Positions 8,201 through 13,469 of a stretch of 13,469 nucleotides of DNA are shown piece by piece. Under the pieces are notes generated by a model that was not told where the DNA came from, did no database searches, and saw nothing but the letters and a program-made list of their open reading frames with translations. Both the position numbers and the translations under genes were made by a program. The stretch spans positions 1 to 13,469 of the forward strand of contig JAHIUL010000012.1 of assembly GCA_018817195.1 (NCBI GenBank), in the 5' to 3' direction. The number at the start of each line of letters is the position of its first letter. Position 1 is the stretch's first letter. This stretch comes from Candidatus Margulisiibacteriota bacterium. Lineage in GTDB: Bacteria; Margulisbacteria; WOR-1; O2-12-FULL-45-9.

Positions 8201-10568
8201 AGAGCAGGTTTATTTAGAGGCCGGAAGAAATCTTGCCAGGACCATGGATGGGGCAAACATGATAATGGATGGACAAGTGACCGGTATTTTGTCCCAGAGA
8301 ATGAATTCAGTCAATAATTTGAGAAAAATGCTTCTCATTCTTATTTCTTCCAAAGACCAGCTAAGCCGGGCAGTAAGGAGCAAAGTTGGTATTGCAACCA
8401 GCGCGGTGGAAGATTTTTCCGATATTGCCTCAACTCGCGAACAATTTTCTAAGAGTATCATGAATTCCTTGATCGAAGCGGTTAACGTGGTTATCGAACG
8501 CGACAATCAGATTTCAAATGCACAGCGCCAGGCCTTAGTAAGTGGACTTAGCGCCTTGATGAGCATTGCTTCAATAGCCATGACTGCGGTTTCCGCCTAT
8601 AGCCAGGGTAAAGCCCAGGAACTAAAGCAGGAAATAGAGGCTTCAGAAAAAGAAATATCTAATGCGGCAAAAGCCGCTAACGCCGGGGCTGAAGCAATTT
8701 CCAGCAGTGATGCTAGTGAAGGAACTTCTGACAGTCAGGATGCAGAAACAGGAGTTGGAGCAGCTGGAGAAGGTGTAACAGCGAACACTGGAGCTGATGC
8801 GAATTCCGGACAGATTGACACCTCTCAGCAACCAGAAGCAAAAGCAGCCAAACTAGAGCAAGGTAAGCCAAAAATAAATCCGAAAAAAGCTGCTGGAAGT
8901 GTTTCAAACGACAGACCAGAAGTAGATCCAAACGCAAATGCTAAGGGTCAAACTGCTGTTGAATCCAAAGCACCGCATCAAACCAAACTATCAGACAAGT
9001 ATATGAAGCTGGTAAAAACCGCAAGAAAATATGCAATTCCGGCCGCAGCTCTAAACTTGACCGCAACCTTTTTGAATTACTATAGTGGAAGAGCATTTGA
9101 TTGGGATCGGAACGGTAAAAAAGCGCAGATCAAATCTTCGGCCCTGGATTTAAAGCAAACCAGGAAAACGGATGGGAGGCTTGCCACAAAACAAATGGCT
9201 CTGGAAGAATCATCTTCGGAAAGAGGTATTTTTGCGAGCATGGACAGCCTTGAAACAGACACTATTTTATCCGAAATCATGATGTCAGATGCTTCCACGC
9301 CTGTAGCCACGGATATCATATTGCAGAGGATTGATCAGCAAATAAGGACGTTTATGAACGGAATAAAGCAAGCCTGCGGTCTTACTCAGACAGTTGCAGA
9401 TTATACACGGTCCGAAGGCGCTGCTTATGGAGATGTAAACAAATTTAATGAGCCGAAAGCTGTTCCAACAAAGATAAACTTTAATAATAGTAGTCCAAAA
9501 GCCATAGCAAAGCTGCTGGTAACTGAGCCAAGGGATCCTGAGCGAGCTGAAAAATTTATAGTTAGTCTGCCGCAAAAAGTGAAAAGTGGAGAGATTAAGA
9601 AGACCATCGCGGTATTGATTTTGAAGAATCTTGAGCAGTTAAAGCCAGAGCTGAAGTCGCTGATTGATAAGGTATTACCTCAGATAGAATCAGTTGCAGC
9701 CGGGGCCAGTGTCCAACCCAAACAGGTCCAAAAACCGCAACCCCCAGCAGAAGCCCTTAAGGTGGAACCAAAGCAGCAATCCTCAACTAAAGGGGCTCGG
9801 GAATATGCTAAAAAATTGATTGTCGAGTTTCAGGAGAAAAACGAGCAATTGGCAAAGATGATGGAGCAGGTTGCTCAGCTTGACACGCAAGCCAAGGAAA
9901 TTGTTGAAAATACAACTCTTATTCAGGGCACAAGCACTGAGATAGGAACAGAAGGAAGCCAGCAGGCTGATACACCTGAAAAGCAACTGCAGGCTTTAGG
10001 GGCTAAAAGGGAACAGATTATGAAGAAGCTGGATGAGTTAGTCCAGCAGCTCAAGACATTACATGAAGAGCTTCCCAAGTTAAAAGGGCAAATCTCCAAG
10101 GTTATGAGTCAGGTTAAAGCCAGACTGGTTGAAATAAATACTAAATTGACCAGTCCAGGCCTTACTACAAAAGATCAGCAGGAGCTTCTAGCAGAAAAGG
10201 CAATGCTTCAGCAAGCTGAAGGAACACTGCAAAAGGAATTAAATGTCTTCAAGCAAAAGATAGAGCAGGTTAAACAGGAAATAGCTAAGGTTAGGGGCCA
10301 GTTAAAGGGTATCCAAGCTCAGATCGCAAAGGTTACTCGAAAGATTGAAAAGGAAAGAAAGGCTGAGCAGAAGAAAATGGCTGCTAAGGGAGCAGGAGAG
10401 GCAAAGGCAGGAAATGGAGAGACTATCCAGAAGGTTGCTTCTCTTGGATTTGGATATCAGCGCTCAAAGCAGGATACGTATCGGGAAAAGGCTTTAGCAG
10501 CTCAAGAAGCTGAGCAGAAATTAGCTGAGCTGGTTAGCACTGGGTCAAGTATAGGAGGACTTTCATGA
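5241..10568 (+). CDS. Giant (1775-aa) multi-module helical protein with repeated hydrophobic segments; translocator- or pore-former-like
   Basis: I know no family that matches the whole protein. Residues 1 to about 155 are acidic and Ser/Thr/Glu/Asn-rich, without a Sec signal. About 173-370 is helical. Four tandem modules follow. Each has a conserved helix (cores at residues 379, 601, 805 and 1012, with A-Q-x-D-L-S-like centres), then helix, then an Ala/Gly/Ile-rich hydrophobic segment at about 485-530, 698-735, 896-950 and 1093-1123. Residues 1128-1253 are a low-complexity Ala/Ser/Glu linker. A fifth hydrophobic patch lies near 1260-1285. Residues 1519 to about 1720 form a long coiled coil rich in K-x-Q-I and L-x-x-K. 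Helices plus hydrophobic hairpins recall SctE/IpaB-type translocators or alpha-helical pore-forming toxins; this is architectural inference only. The start at 5241 is the only one available before the upstream stop. It lacks a Shine-Dalgarno sequence and follows P3 directly. The stop overlaps the next gene. Confidence 0.85.
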   Translation: MNVQGISQAQGIQETEDRDDIPGGEPNYIPNTDEPTDDGMETSDTASIDSTSDSSSSSEVETTTGALTNEGAENYVENTNEYEEETTTNEDNPPQLYHPAQNEGNSTNQTSEPTSYECDLNVDDHGTSDGINTAEDIVNDLYSDMNPWDYMSMTSYQNVAGGYIGGGYQIVDGERLGRILMLINLLTNLELGIHMVADAQMELTEKILEIVLELTKDENDAPTDKAQLFKSLKERLKLFVQFVISVYKAAYTHNAQKHQLAMQTYERMKGGGQWYDKVANWFTGDRDARFEKRKFYETQIFNQVQSQNLQSLNQALRMLAASYANSGRAELEALGNTLEEFADESERLDRVMTYNSSVTNDWHYWSDLDYFEATNVFQDILSDIRSKMVAADNLYQAMLFMQTAQQDLSDSVRETILEISSHSSKAEYAYVSHEGFSKTASLLFDTTFNTLMSRVHYFNQTIRIAKNIRKLKEGRAKRIASRVFTAGAIALVAVACLIGAFYSGGASIAAGIGLIGAILGALGGALGAWSAKHAQSMVSDSYDPASADFTFDLLTHRKKTGKAVTNALNEADRQEEILAQSMANVNFLEKVDDGFYALNVKALASFEIRQQHLHNFKKIITLLAKAQRDLSRTITAIALEKAIRDHGEGYLLQNLERTIHHRSLITNAIKFQLQQIVQARNIARQNQLMVKNAFWDAMSPIIGAVCSAPLAFIPGVGWGLAIAIGSAVGAGINQLVKAYAGDSGYDMNLQMESQEFERVLENRRENRASGTPEDRLYELEDQLYAQLLNNGLVGTGDGYQNVNFVLVGKIYNQLMKIQLLRQALETLRAAQAKISAAIRQQVVGVGSSFTELGQVSSRAGLQQSMVIVSSLTRFLQERASVLNRARTAEKARTNAWVSFSVNTALSAAGVGTAAAAGANTAISSLANSLTPAAMSLFNAVYTMATSIVAAQEGLGAYEHFDSEKAVKQIRGDKLKDDNVYAKLSALEEQVYLEAGRNLARTMDGANMIMDGQVTGILSQRMNSVNNLRKMLLILISSKDQLSRAVRSKVGIATSAVEDFSDIASTREQFSKSIMNSLIEAVNVVIERDNQISNAQRQALVSGLSALMSIASIAMTAVSAYSQGKAQELKQEIEASEKEISNAAKAANAGAEAISSSDASEGTSDSQDAETGVGAAGEGVTANTGADANSGQIDTSQQPEAKAAKLEQGKPKINPKKAAGSVSNDRPEVDPNANAKGQTAVESKAPHQTKLSDKYMKLVKTARKYAIPAAALNLTATFLNYYSGRAFDWDRNGKKAQIKSSALDLKQTRKTDGRLATKQMALEESSSERGIFASMDSLETDTILSEIMMSDASTPVATDIILQRIDQQIRTFMNGIKQACGLTQTVADYTRSEGAAYGDVNKFNEPKAVPTKINFNNSSPKAIAKLLVTEPRDPERAEKFIVSLPQKVKSGEIKKTIAVLILKNLEQLKPELKSLIDKVLPQIESVAAGASVQPKQVQKPQPPAEALKVEPKQQSSTKGAREYAKKLIVEFQEKNEQLAKMMEQVAQLDTQAKEIVENTTLIQGTSTEIGTEGSQQADTPEKQLQALGAKREQIMKKLDELVQQLKTLHEELPKLKGQISKVMSQVKARLVEINTKLTSPGLTTKDQQELLAEKAMLQQAEGTLQKELNVFKQKIEQVKQEIAKVRGQLKGIQAQIAKVTRKIEKERKAEQKKMAAKGAGEAKAGNGETIQKVASLGFGYQRSKQDTYREKALAAQEAEQKLAELVSTGSSIGGLS
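6375..8612 (+). repeat. Four divergent tandem protein modules inside the giant gene
   Basis: Module cores start at nt 6375 (D-I-L-S-D-I-R-S-K-M), 7041 (K-A-L-A-S-F-E-I-R-Q), 7653 (V-L-V-G-K-I-Y-N-Q-L) and 8274 (Q-V-T-G-I-L-S-Q-R-M). About 25 residues into each core comes the aligned motif T-A-Q-Q-D-L-S-D, K-A-Q-R-D-L-S-R, A-A-Q-A-K-I-S-A or S-S-K-D-Q-L-S-R, then I/V-R in three of the four. The motif-to-motif distances are 222, 204 and 207 residues. Each motif is followed 55-78 residues later by a hydrophobic segment. Before modules 3 and 4 there is L-E-D-Q-L-Y or L-E-E-Q-V-Y. The repeats are visible only in the protein, not as DNA repeats, so the duplication is old. Confidence 0.7.
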
Positions 10569-10861
10569 TAGAAGGTGTTTTTGGAGGAATTCAAAATTTT
10601 CAGGTAAATAATATTACTGCTGGCAAGAATTCAACAAATTCTGCCTTTACAGGCGCTGAATTTAAGAATGCCATGATGGATATTGCCCGCTCTGCCAACA
10701 TGTCAATTACAGATAAGGGCATTAAAGAAGAGCTCAACTTCAGCAAATGGCGCGACTTGGAGGAAAACCTCTATTTTAACCCCGAGGAAGAAAAAGAGGA
10801 TACGGCAAGGGAACATTTAAAAAAGTTGAAGCGCATTCTTAAGGAAAAGTTTAGCTCCTAA
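10565..10861 (+). CDS. Small acidic/basic helical protein of unknown function, coupled to the giant gene
   Basis: This 98-aa protein is not recognised. An AGGAGG at 10553-10558, 6 nt before the ATG, and the ATGA overlap with the giant gene's stop support the start. The first 30 residues are Gly/Asn/Thr/Phe-rich (G-V-F-G-G-I-Q-N-F-Q-V-N-N) with no signal peptide. The middle (E-F-K-N-A-M-M-D-I-A-R-S-A) looks helical. The C-terminus is a highly charged helix (P-E-E-E-K-E-D-T, then H-L-K-K-L-K-R-I-L-K). Coupled translation at the 3' end of a giant substrate gene is a common position for a dedicated chaperone or co-secreted partner. That is inference from context. Confidence 0.7.
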   Translation: MIEGVFGGIQNFQVNNITAGKNSTNSAFTGAEFKNAMMDIARSANMSITDKGIKEELNFSKWRDLEENLYFNPEEEKEDTAREHLKKLKRILKEKFSS

Positions 10862-10880
10862 TAACCTTCTTCATACCCCA

Positions 10881-10909
10881 TGCAAGTTTTTTGCCTATTA
10901 ACACGATAA
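10881..10909 (+). promoter_or_regulatory. Sigma-28-like promoter P4
   Basis: TGCAAGTTTT at 10881-10890 and CGATAA at 10904-10909 are separated by the same 13-nt gap. The preceding bases CCCCA extend the match shared with P2 and P5 (CCATGCAAGTTTT). Transcription would start near 10916, right at the GGGAG ribosome site of the following small gene. Confidence 0.75.
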
Positions 10910-10927
10910 ATCTAGTGGGAGAACAAA

Positions 10928-11173
10928 ATGGCAGTAGGACAATCACCAAACGTTGGAAATTCAAAACAAATCGGTGCTTATCAGAAGCAGGGAAACAATC
11001 TGCTTACTCAGCTGGAAGACAGGGTCTCACGGGCCTTGAAACTTGATAATTCAGGAAGCGGCGCAGCCGGAGATCAGCTCGTTGGAAAAGTTAATCCTCA
11101 AGACGTGAAAAACTACATCGCGGAGATTTCCCAGGGCCCGGTTCCGGGCGCGAACATTCACAACATAATTTAA
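10928..11173 (+). CDS. Small (81-aa) protein of unknown function with its own sigma-28-like promoter
   Basis: I do not recognise the family. The protein has a polar N-terminus (M-A-V-G-Q-S-P-N-V-G-N-S), then a probable amphipathic helix (about residues 17-40, with L-L-T-Q-L-E-D-R-V-S-R-A-L). A Gly/Ser-rich turn follows, then a second short helix (V-N-P-Q-D-V-K-N-Y-I-A-E-I) and a Pro/Gly/Ile tail. No signal peptide or membrane segment is seen. The GGGAG at 10917-10921 lies 6 nt upstream of the ATG. It is framed by P4 in front and P5 behind, so it may form a one-gene unit. Its size and position next to a needle-like subunit make a rod, cap or minor-filament role conceivable, but no motif proves that. 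Confidence 0.7.
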   Translation: MAVGQSPNVGNSKQIGAYQKQGNNLLTQLEDRVSRALKLDNSGSGAAGDQLVGKVNPQDVKNYIAEISQGPVPGANIHNII

Positions 11174-11179
11174 AACCCA

Positions 11180-11208
11180 TGCAAGTTTTGCATGAGTTTT
11201 TACGATAA
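11180..11208 (+). promoter_or_regulatory. Sigma-28-like promoter P5, upstream of the needle-like gene
   Basis: TGCAAGTTTT at 11180-11189 and CGATAA at 11203-11208 show the standard 13-nt gap. The -35 element is nested in a perfect 7-bp inverted repeat, CATGCAA (11178-11184) and TTGCATG (11188-11194). The predicted start near 11215 leaves a leader of about 54 nt, longer than for the other units. Confidence 0.75.
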
Positions 11209-11252
11209 TATAAGTGGAAGAGGTTAGCAGAGGGGTCGACAAATAAAGGTAA

Positions 11253-11262
11253 AAGGAGGTGA
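11253..11262 (+). promoter_or_regulatory. Extended Shine-Dalgarno sequence of the needle-like gene
   Basis: AAGGAGGTGA is a full 10-base match to the usual bacterial anti-Shine-Dalgarno end of 16S rRNA and lies 6 nt before ATG 11269. It is the strongest ribosome site in the window, which fits a product needed in many copies. Confidence 0.85.
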
Positions 11263-11268
11263 AAAAAT

Positions 11269-11553
11269 ATGAGTGGAGGAATGGCACAAGCCACAAATGA
11301 TTTGGCAGGGGCATTAGATCATCTTCAGAATTCATTAGGCAAAGAAATTCAAGAGTTAGCAAATGATATTAATCAGTTGGCCGATGGTGGCGCTGACGTC
11401 GCAACTGACGGCATACAAGTGAAAGACGGAGATATCGTCAAGCTTCAGTACGGAATTAACCAAATGACTAAAGCTGCTGAATCTGGCACATCAACCTGGT
11501 CAAAAGCCCAGAACATTTCAAAGCAGATCGGCAGACAGATCAACCAAGCGTAA
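11269..11553 (+). CDS. Probable type III secretion needle-like (SctF/YscF/PrgI-type) subunit
   Basis: The 94-aa protein is built like T3SS needle subunits: a short polar N-terminus, helix 1 (about residues 10-38), a loop (39-54) and helix 2 (55-93), without a signal peptide. In helix 2, D-I-V-K-L-Q-Y-G-I-N-Q (55-65) followed by S-T-W-S-K-A-Q-N-I-S-K-Q-I (75-87) parallels the C-terminal helix of YscF/PrgI-type proteins. Those carry a leucine-rich start to the helix, an L-Q-x-x-I-N or Y-Q-x-K-L pattern, a conserved Ser and a hydrophobic end. Needle proteins are usually near 80 aa and have prolines in the loop; here the loop is longer and has none. Other helical filament or WXG100-like proteins are possible, but no W-x-G motif exists. 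The gene has its own promoter P5 and an unusually strong ribosome site. Confidence 0.55.
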   Translation: MSGGMAQATNDLAGALDHLQNSLGKEIQELANDINQLADGGADVATDGIQVKDGDIVKLQYGINQMTKAAESGTSTWSKAQNISKQIGRQINQA

Positions 11554-11559
11554 GCTTAA

Positions 11560-11582
11560 AGAGAGGGGGTTTCCCCCTCTCT
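11560..11582 (+). terminator. GC-rich hairpin after the needle-like gene
   Basis: AGAGAGGGGG (11560-11569) and CCCCCTCTCT (11573-11582) form a perfect 10-bp stem with a TTT loop, starting 6 nt after the stop. No uridine run follows (AATTTATA), so it is a poor intrinsic terminator. It may be partial termination or 3'-end protection of the upstream message. Its 3' arm also takes part in a second hairpin. Confidence 0.6.
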
Positions 11583-11620
11583 AATTTATAATGAAGAACT
11601 TCTTCTTATAAATTAGAGAG
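11577..11620 (+). promoter_or_regulatory. Long AT-rich hairpin in the leader of the 102-aa gene, overlapping the GC hairpin
   Basis: CTCTCTAATTTATAA (11577-11591) pairs perfectly with TTATAAATTAGAGAG (11606-11620). A further GAAGA/TCTTC pairing inside (11593-11597 with 11601-11605) follows one bulged base. The CTCTCT arm is shared with the GC hairpin, so the full forms exclude each other. The stem ends 6 nt before the AAGGAGG ribosome site at 11627. This looks like a processing, stabilising or attenuation element. Confidence 0.6.
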
Positions 11621-11640
11621 AAAAACAAGGAGGAAAAATC

Positions 11641-11949
11641 ATGCCAGTTACAAATGCAGTAGTTCCCGGAGTAAGAAACGATTTCGGAATAGATATTAAA
11701 AGCTCTATTCAAGCAAAATATAATGAGTTTATTAACGTGTTTTTAACCATGGGGAAGGCAATGAAAGACCAGGATACAGAGGTTACTTTTCCAATGTTTC
11801 CCAATACCCCTGTAAGCTCGACTGATCCAAGTTTTTCTATGTTTGCTTCTTTCTCAATGAATCAGCTGGAGCAACAGATGGAAACCCTTATAAAGGCAGA
11901 GCAGTTCAAAACCCAGTTGGATCAAAAAGCCTGGAACTTATTCGGGTAA
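11641..11949 (+). CDS. Small (102-aa) protein of unknown function downstream of the needle-like gene
   Basis: I do not recognise it. The AAGGAGG at 11627-11633 lies 7 nt before the ATG. The N-terminal 20 residues are polar to hydrophobic without a signal peptide (V-T-N-A-V-V-P-G-V-R). A helix follows (about 18-43: I-K-S-S-I-Q-A-K-Y-N-E-F-I-N-V-F). Next comes a Met/Phe/Pro-rich loop (F-P-M-F-P-N-T-P), and then a long C-terminal helix (about 75-100: M-N-Q-L-E-Q-Q-M-E-T-L-I-K-A-E-Q-F). The size and helix-loop-helix layout would fit an inner-rod or second filament subunit, but no family motif is clear. It lies after two overlapping hairpins that could lower its level relative to the needle-like protein, and it is 15 nt before the next gene. 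Confidence 0.7.
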   Translation: MPVTNAVVPGVRNDFGIDIKSSIQAKYNEFINVFLTMGKAMKDQDTEVTFPMFPNTPVSSTDPSFSMFASFSMNQLEQQMETLIKAEQFKTQLDQKAWNLFG

Positions 11950-11964
11950 TCTCTGGAGGATAAG

Positions 11965-13469
11965 ATGACTTTTTATCTCGCTAAACCCTTCAGATTCCAA
12001 TATCCTCAACCGGATATCTCCAATTTCCCCAACCAAAATCAGGTATTGGCACAAGACTTCAATTTTACCTGCGAATTATTTAAATTTTTTTCCAAACCAG
12101 TAACCGTGGCTTTTGAGGGCGAAAGACTGGCAAGTATTAACGCGGAAGCTGAAGATGGTGAAGTAACTCATGATCTTGGGGGATGGAAGGTAACTGATGA
12201 GTGGTATAACGCACTCAATGAATACAGTATTCCGGAAAATCTATGGGAAGAATTTTATTCAGCTAATGATGAGGATGGTAAAAATAAATGGAATGTCCGT
12301 TATGGCAAGGAACACTGGGAGGGATATGCCCCCACAAATAACGGGGATGTGGTCAATTATTATTTAAATGATTGCGTTAATTTGGATGGGGATGGTAATC
12401 CTGTATTTGATGAGGACGGGAATCAGGTACTGGGAGGAAAAGATCCCTTTGATTACCATAGTGATTGGATTTTTGGTTTTAATCATTTTAATAATGGATT
12501 GTTTGATTCGGATTCTGAATATTTTTGGGGAGAAAAGGTTGCGGGCAAATATGCGAATGTTGACTTTATTGCAGAGGGGCTTGAATGGAATCATTTGGAG
12601 GAGAAAAAGCCACTGGGATTACAGGGTTTATATCATGACCTCCATGACATAGAGAAGCCAAAAGATGCGAATCTTAACGCCGCTGTAAATCAGGCGCATT
12701 TCACCGGTGAGTTTCTTTCTGCTCTTTATGGGTCCTCAGAAACGGGATGGGAAGAAATTAACAACGTATTAAATCAATTCCCCACTTCAAGTTATTACCA
12801 AATTGTGATGGATGCTACCCAGGGAAAATACTCATACAAAAATTTAAGCAGCGAAGAGAAAATGTTACTGGTTGCCGCAATGATCGAGTCACGCAACAGG
12901 GTTTTTTCTATCTCTGAGAAGATATTCGGCCCGGTAGCTAATACCTGGAATGATGAGCAGATGATGGATCACTTATCCACTTGGCTTTCCCAGCACGCAA
13001 ATGCCGGTAATTCACATGCCATTAATGCCTTCCGCATGCTTTTAAACGTTCAGCACCAGTTTATTAATACGGTAACCATGTTTCATGAAGTTAATCCAGG
13101 GGAAGGTTATTCCATGGCCATGCTGGATAGATATGGTTTCTGGGAATTTGCAAAAGAAATAGGTGTTGAGTTCTATAAAGGGGATTCAGACGAAATAGAA
13201 GGAACAATTTTTGAGCATATTCAAAGCGACTTGGGCATTGAAGTATCTGGCGATATCCGGACATTTCTGGGATATGACACAGATTTGAATTATTTATCTA
13301 TTCACTCAAAACCAGGTGATATTGATTTAACTCAATATTTGAGCGAAGGTTTATTGAATGATTTAAGTGCCACACAGAAGAATAAACTTAAAGCTTTCAA
13401 ATGGCTTCTTGAGCAGTGGTTTGGAGCTACAAAAGTAAGAGCCGGCTATAATTCCATGCCAAAGTGGGA
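11965..13469 (+). CDS. Large protein of unknown function, 3' end outside the window
   Basis: From ATG 11965 the frame stays open to the last base, giving at least 501 codons. A GGAGGA at 11955-11960 lies 4 nt before the ATG, and the gap to the previous stop is 15 nt, so it shares that operon. There is no signal peptide or evident membrane segment. The first part is acidic and rich in Trp, Asn, Asp and Tyr. It contains D-G-D-G-N-P-V-F-D-E-D-G-N (residues 141-153), which resembles Asp/Gly-rich calcium-binding turns or a simple beta-hairpin; I do not claim metal binding. From about residue 230 onward it looks mostly alpha-helical (S-S-E-E-K-M-L-L-V-A-A-M-I-E-S-R-N-R). The family is not recognised. 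A tip, effector or adhesin role would fit the context but is speculative. Confidence 0.75.
   Translation, partial: MTFYLAKPFRFQYPQPDISNFPNQNQVLAQDFNFTCELFKFFSKPVTVAFEGERLASINAEAEDGEVTHDLGGWKVTDEWYNALNEYSIPENLWEEFYSANDEDGKNKWNVRYGKEHWEGYAPTNNGDVVNYYLNDCVNLDGDGNPVFDEDGNQVLGGKDPFDYHSDWIFGFNHFNNGLFDSDSEYFWGEKVAGKYANVDFIAEGLEWNHLEEKKPLGLQGLYHDLHDIEKPKDANLNAAVNQAHFTGEFLSALYGSSETGWEEINNVLNQFPTSSYYQIVMDATQGKYSYKNLSSEEKMLLVAAMIESRNRVFSISEKIFGPVANTWNDEQMMDHLSTWLSQHANAGNSHAINAFRMLLNVQHQFINTVTMFHEVNPGEGYSMAMLDRYGFWEFAKEIGVEFYKGDSDEIEGTIFEHIQSDLGIEVSGDIRTFLGYDTDLNYLSIHSKPGDIDLTQYLSEGLLNDLSATQKNKLKAFKWLLEQWFGATKVRAGYNSMPKW

Noticed and set aside
402..9986. Minus-strand open frames across pdxJ, the sugar nucleotidyltransferase and the giant gene
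   Set aside because: They lie antisense to well-supported genes, lack ribosome sites and show no protein-family features.
11269..11553. WXG100/ESX-type secreted protein
   Set aside because: Length and helical hairpin fit, but there is no central W-x-G motif and the single Trp is in the second helix.
11577..11626. Minus-strand intrinsic terminator at the long hairpin
   Set aside because: No credible minus-strand gene ends there; the minus-strand frames are shadows of + strand genes.

Overview
The window looks like the chromosome of a Gram-negative (diderm) bacterium from a little-characterised lineage. The signs are a MEP-pathway gene (ispF), a DXP-dependent vitamin B6 gene (pdxJ), and a protein with a Sec signal and a PorV/UPF0164-like outer-membrane signature, all with moderate GC. 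The style recalls Omnitrophota/Elusimicrobiota-type genomes, but that placement is inference. All convincing genes are on the + strand. No RNA gene, CRISPR array, insertion sequence or gene-free stretch over 300 bases was seen.

Positions 2-2524 hold a compact housekeeping operon: the 3' end of ispF, then pdxJ, rpiB and an NDP-sugar pyrophosphorylase with a left-handed beta-helix tail. The genes overlap by ATGA or are a few bases apart. Positions 2591-3502 encode an exported PorV-like outer-membrane protein.

From 3583 to the window end lies an accessory locus of proteins I mostly cannot name. In order they are 102 aa, 346 aa, an 81-aa membrane-anchored coiled coil, a 1775-aa giant, 98 aa, 81 aa, a 94-aa protein resembling a type III secretion needle subunit, 102 aa, and a gene of more than 501 codons that runs off the end. 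None of the probable secreted components has a Sec signal peptide. Several begin with short polar, Ser/Asn/Gln/Ile-rich N-termini of the kind seen in type III substrates. The giant protein contains four tandem divergent modules of about 205-220 residues, each a helical segment followed by a hydrophobic segment. This suggests a repeated translocator or pore-forming architecture.

Five near-identical promoter-like sequences (TGCAAGTTTT, 13 nt, CGATAA/T) lie at 2531, 3530, 5201, 10881 and 11180. They resemble the sigma-28 (FliA/WhiG) consensus, and all five have the same spacing. They precede the PorV-like gene and the transcription units of the accessory locus, but not the housekeeping genes. 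The best overall reading, by inference, is a sigma-28-controlled regulon that encodes needle-like, translocator-like and other exported components of a type III-like secretion or contact system. Glycine codon choice also shifts between the housekeeping block and the accessory locus.
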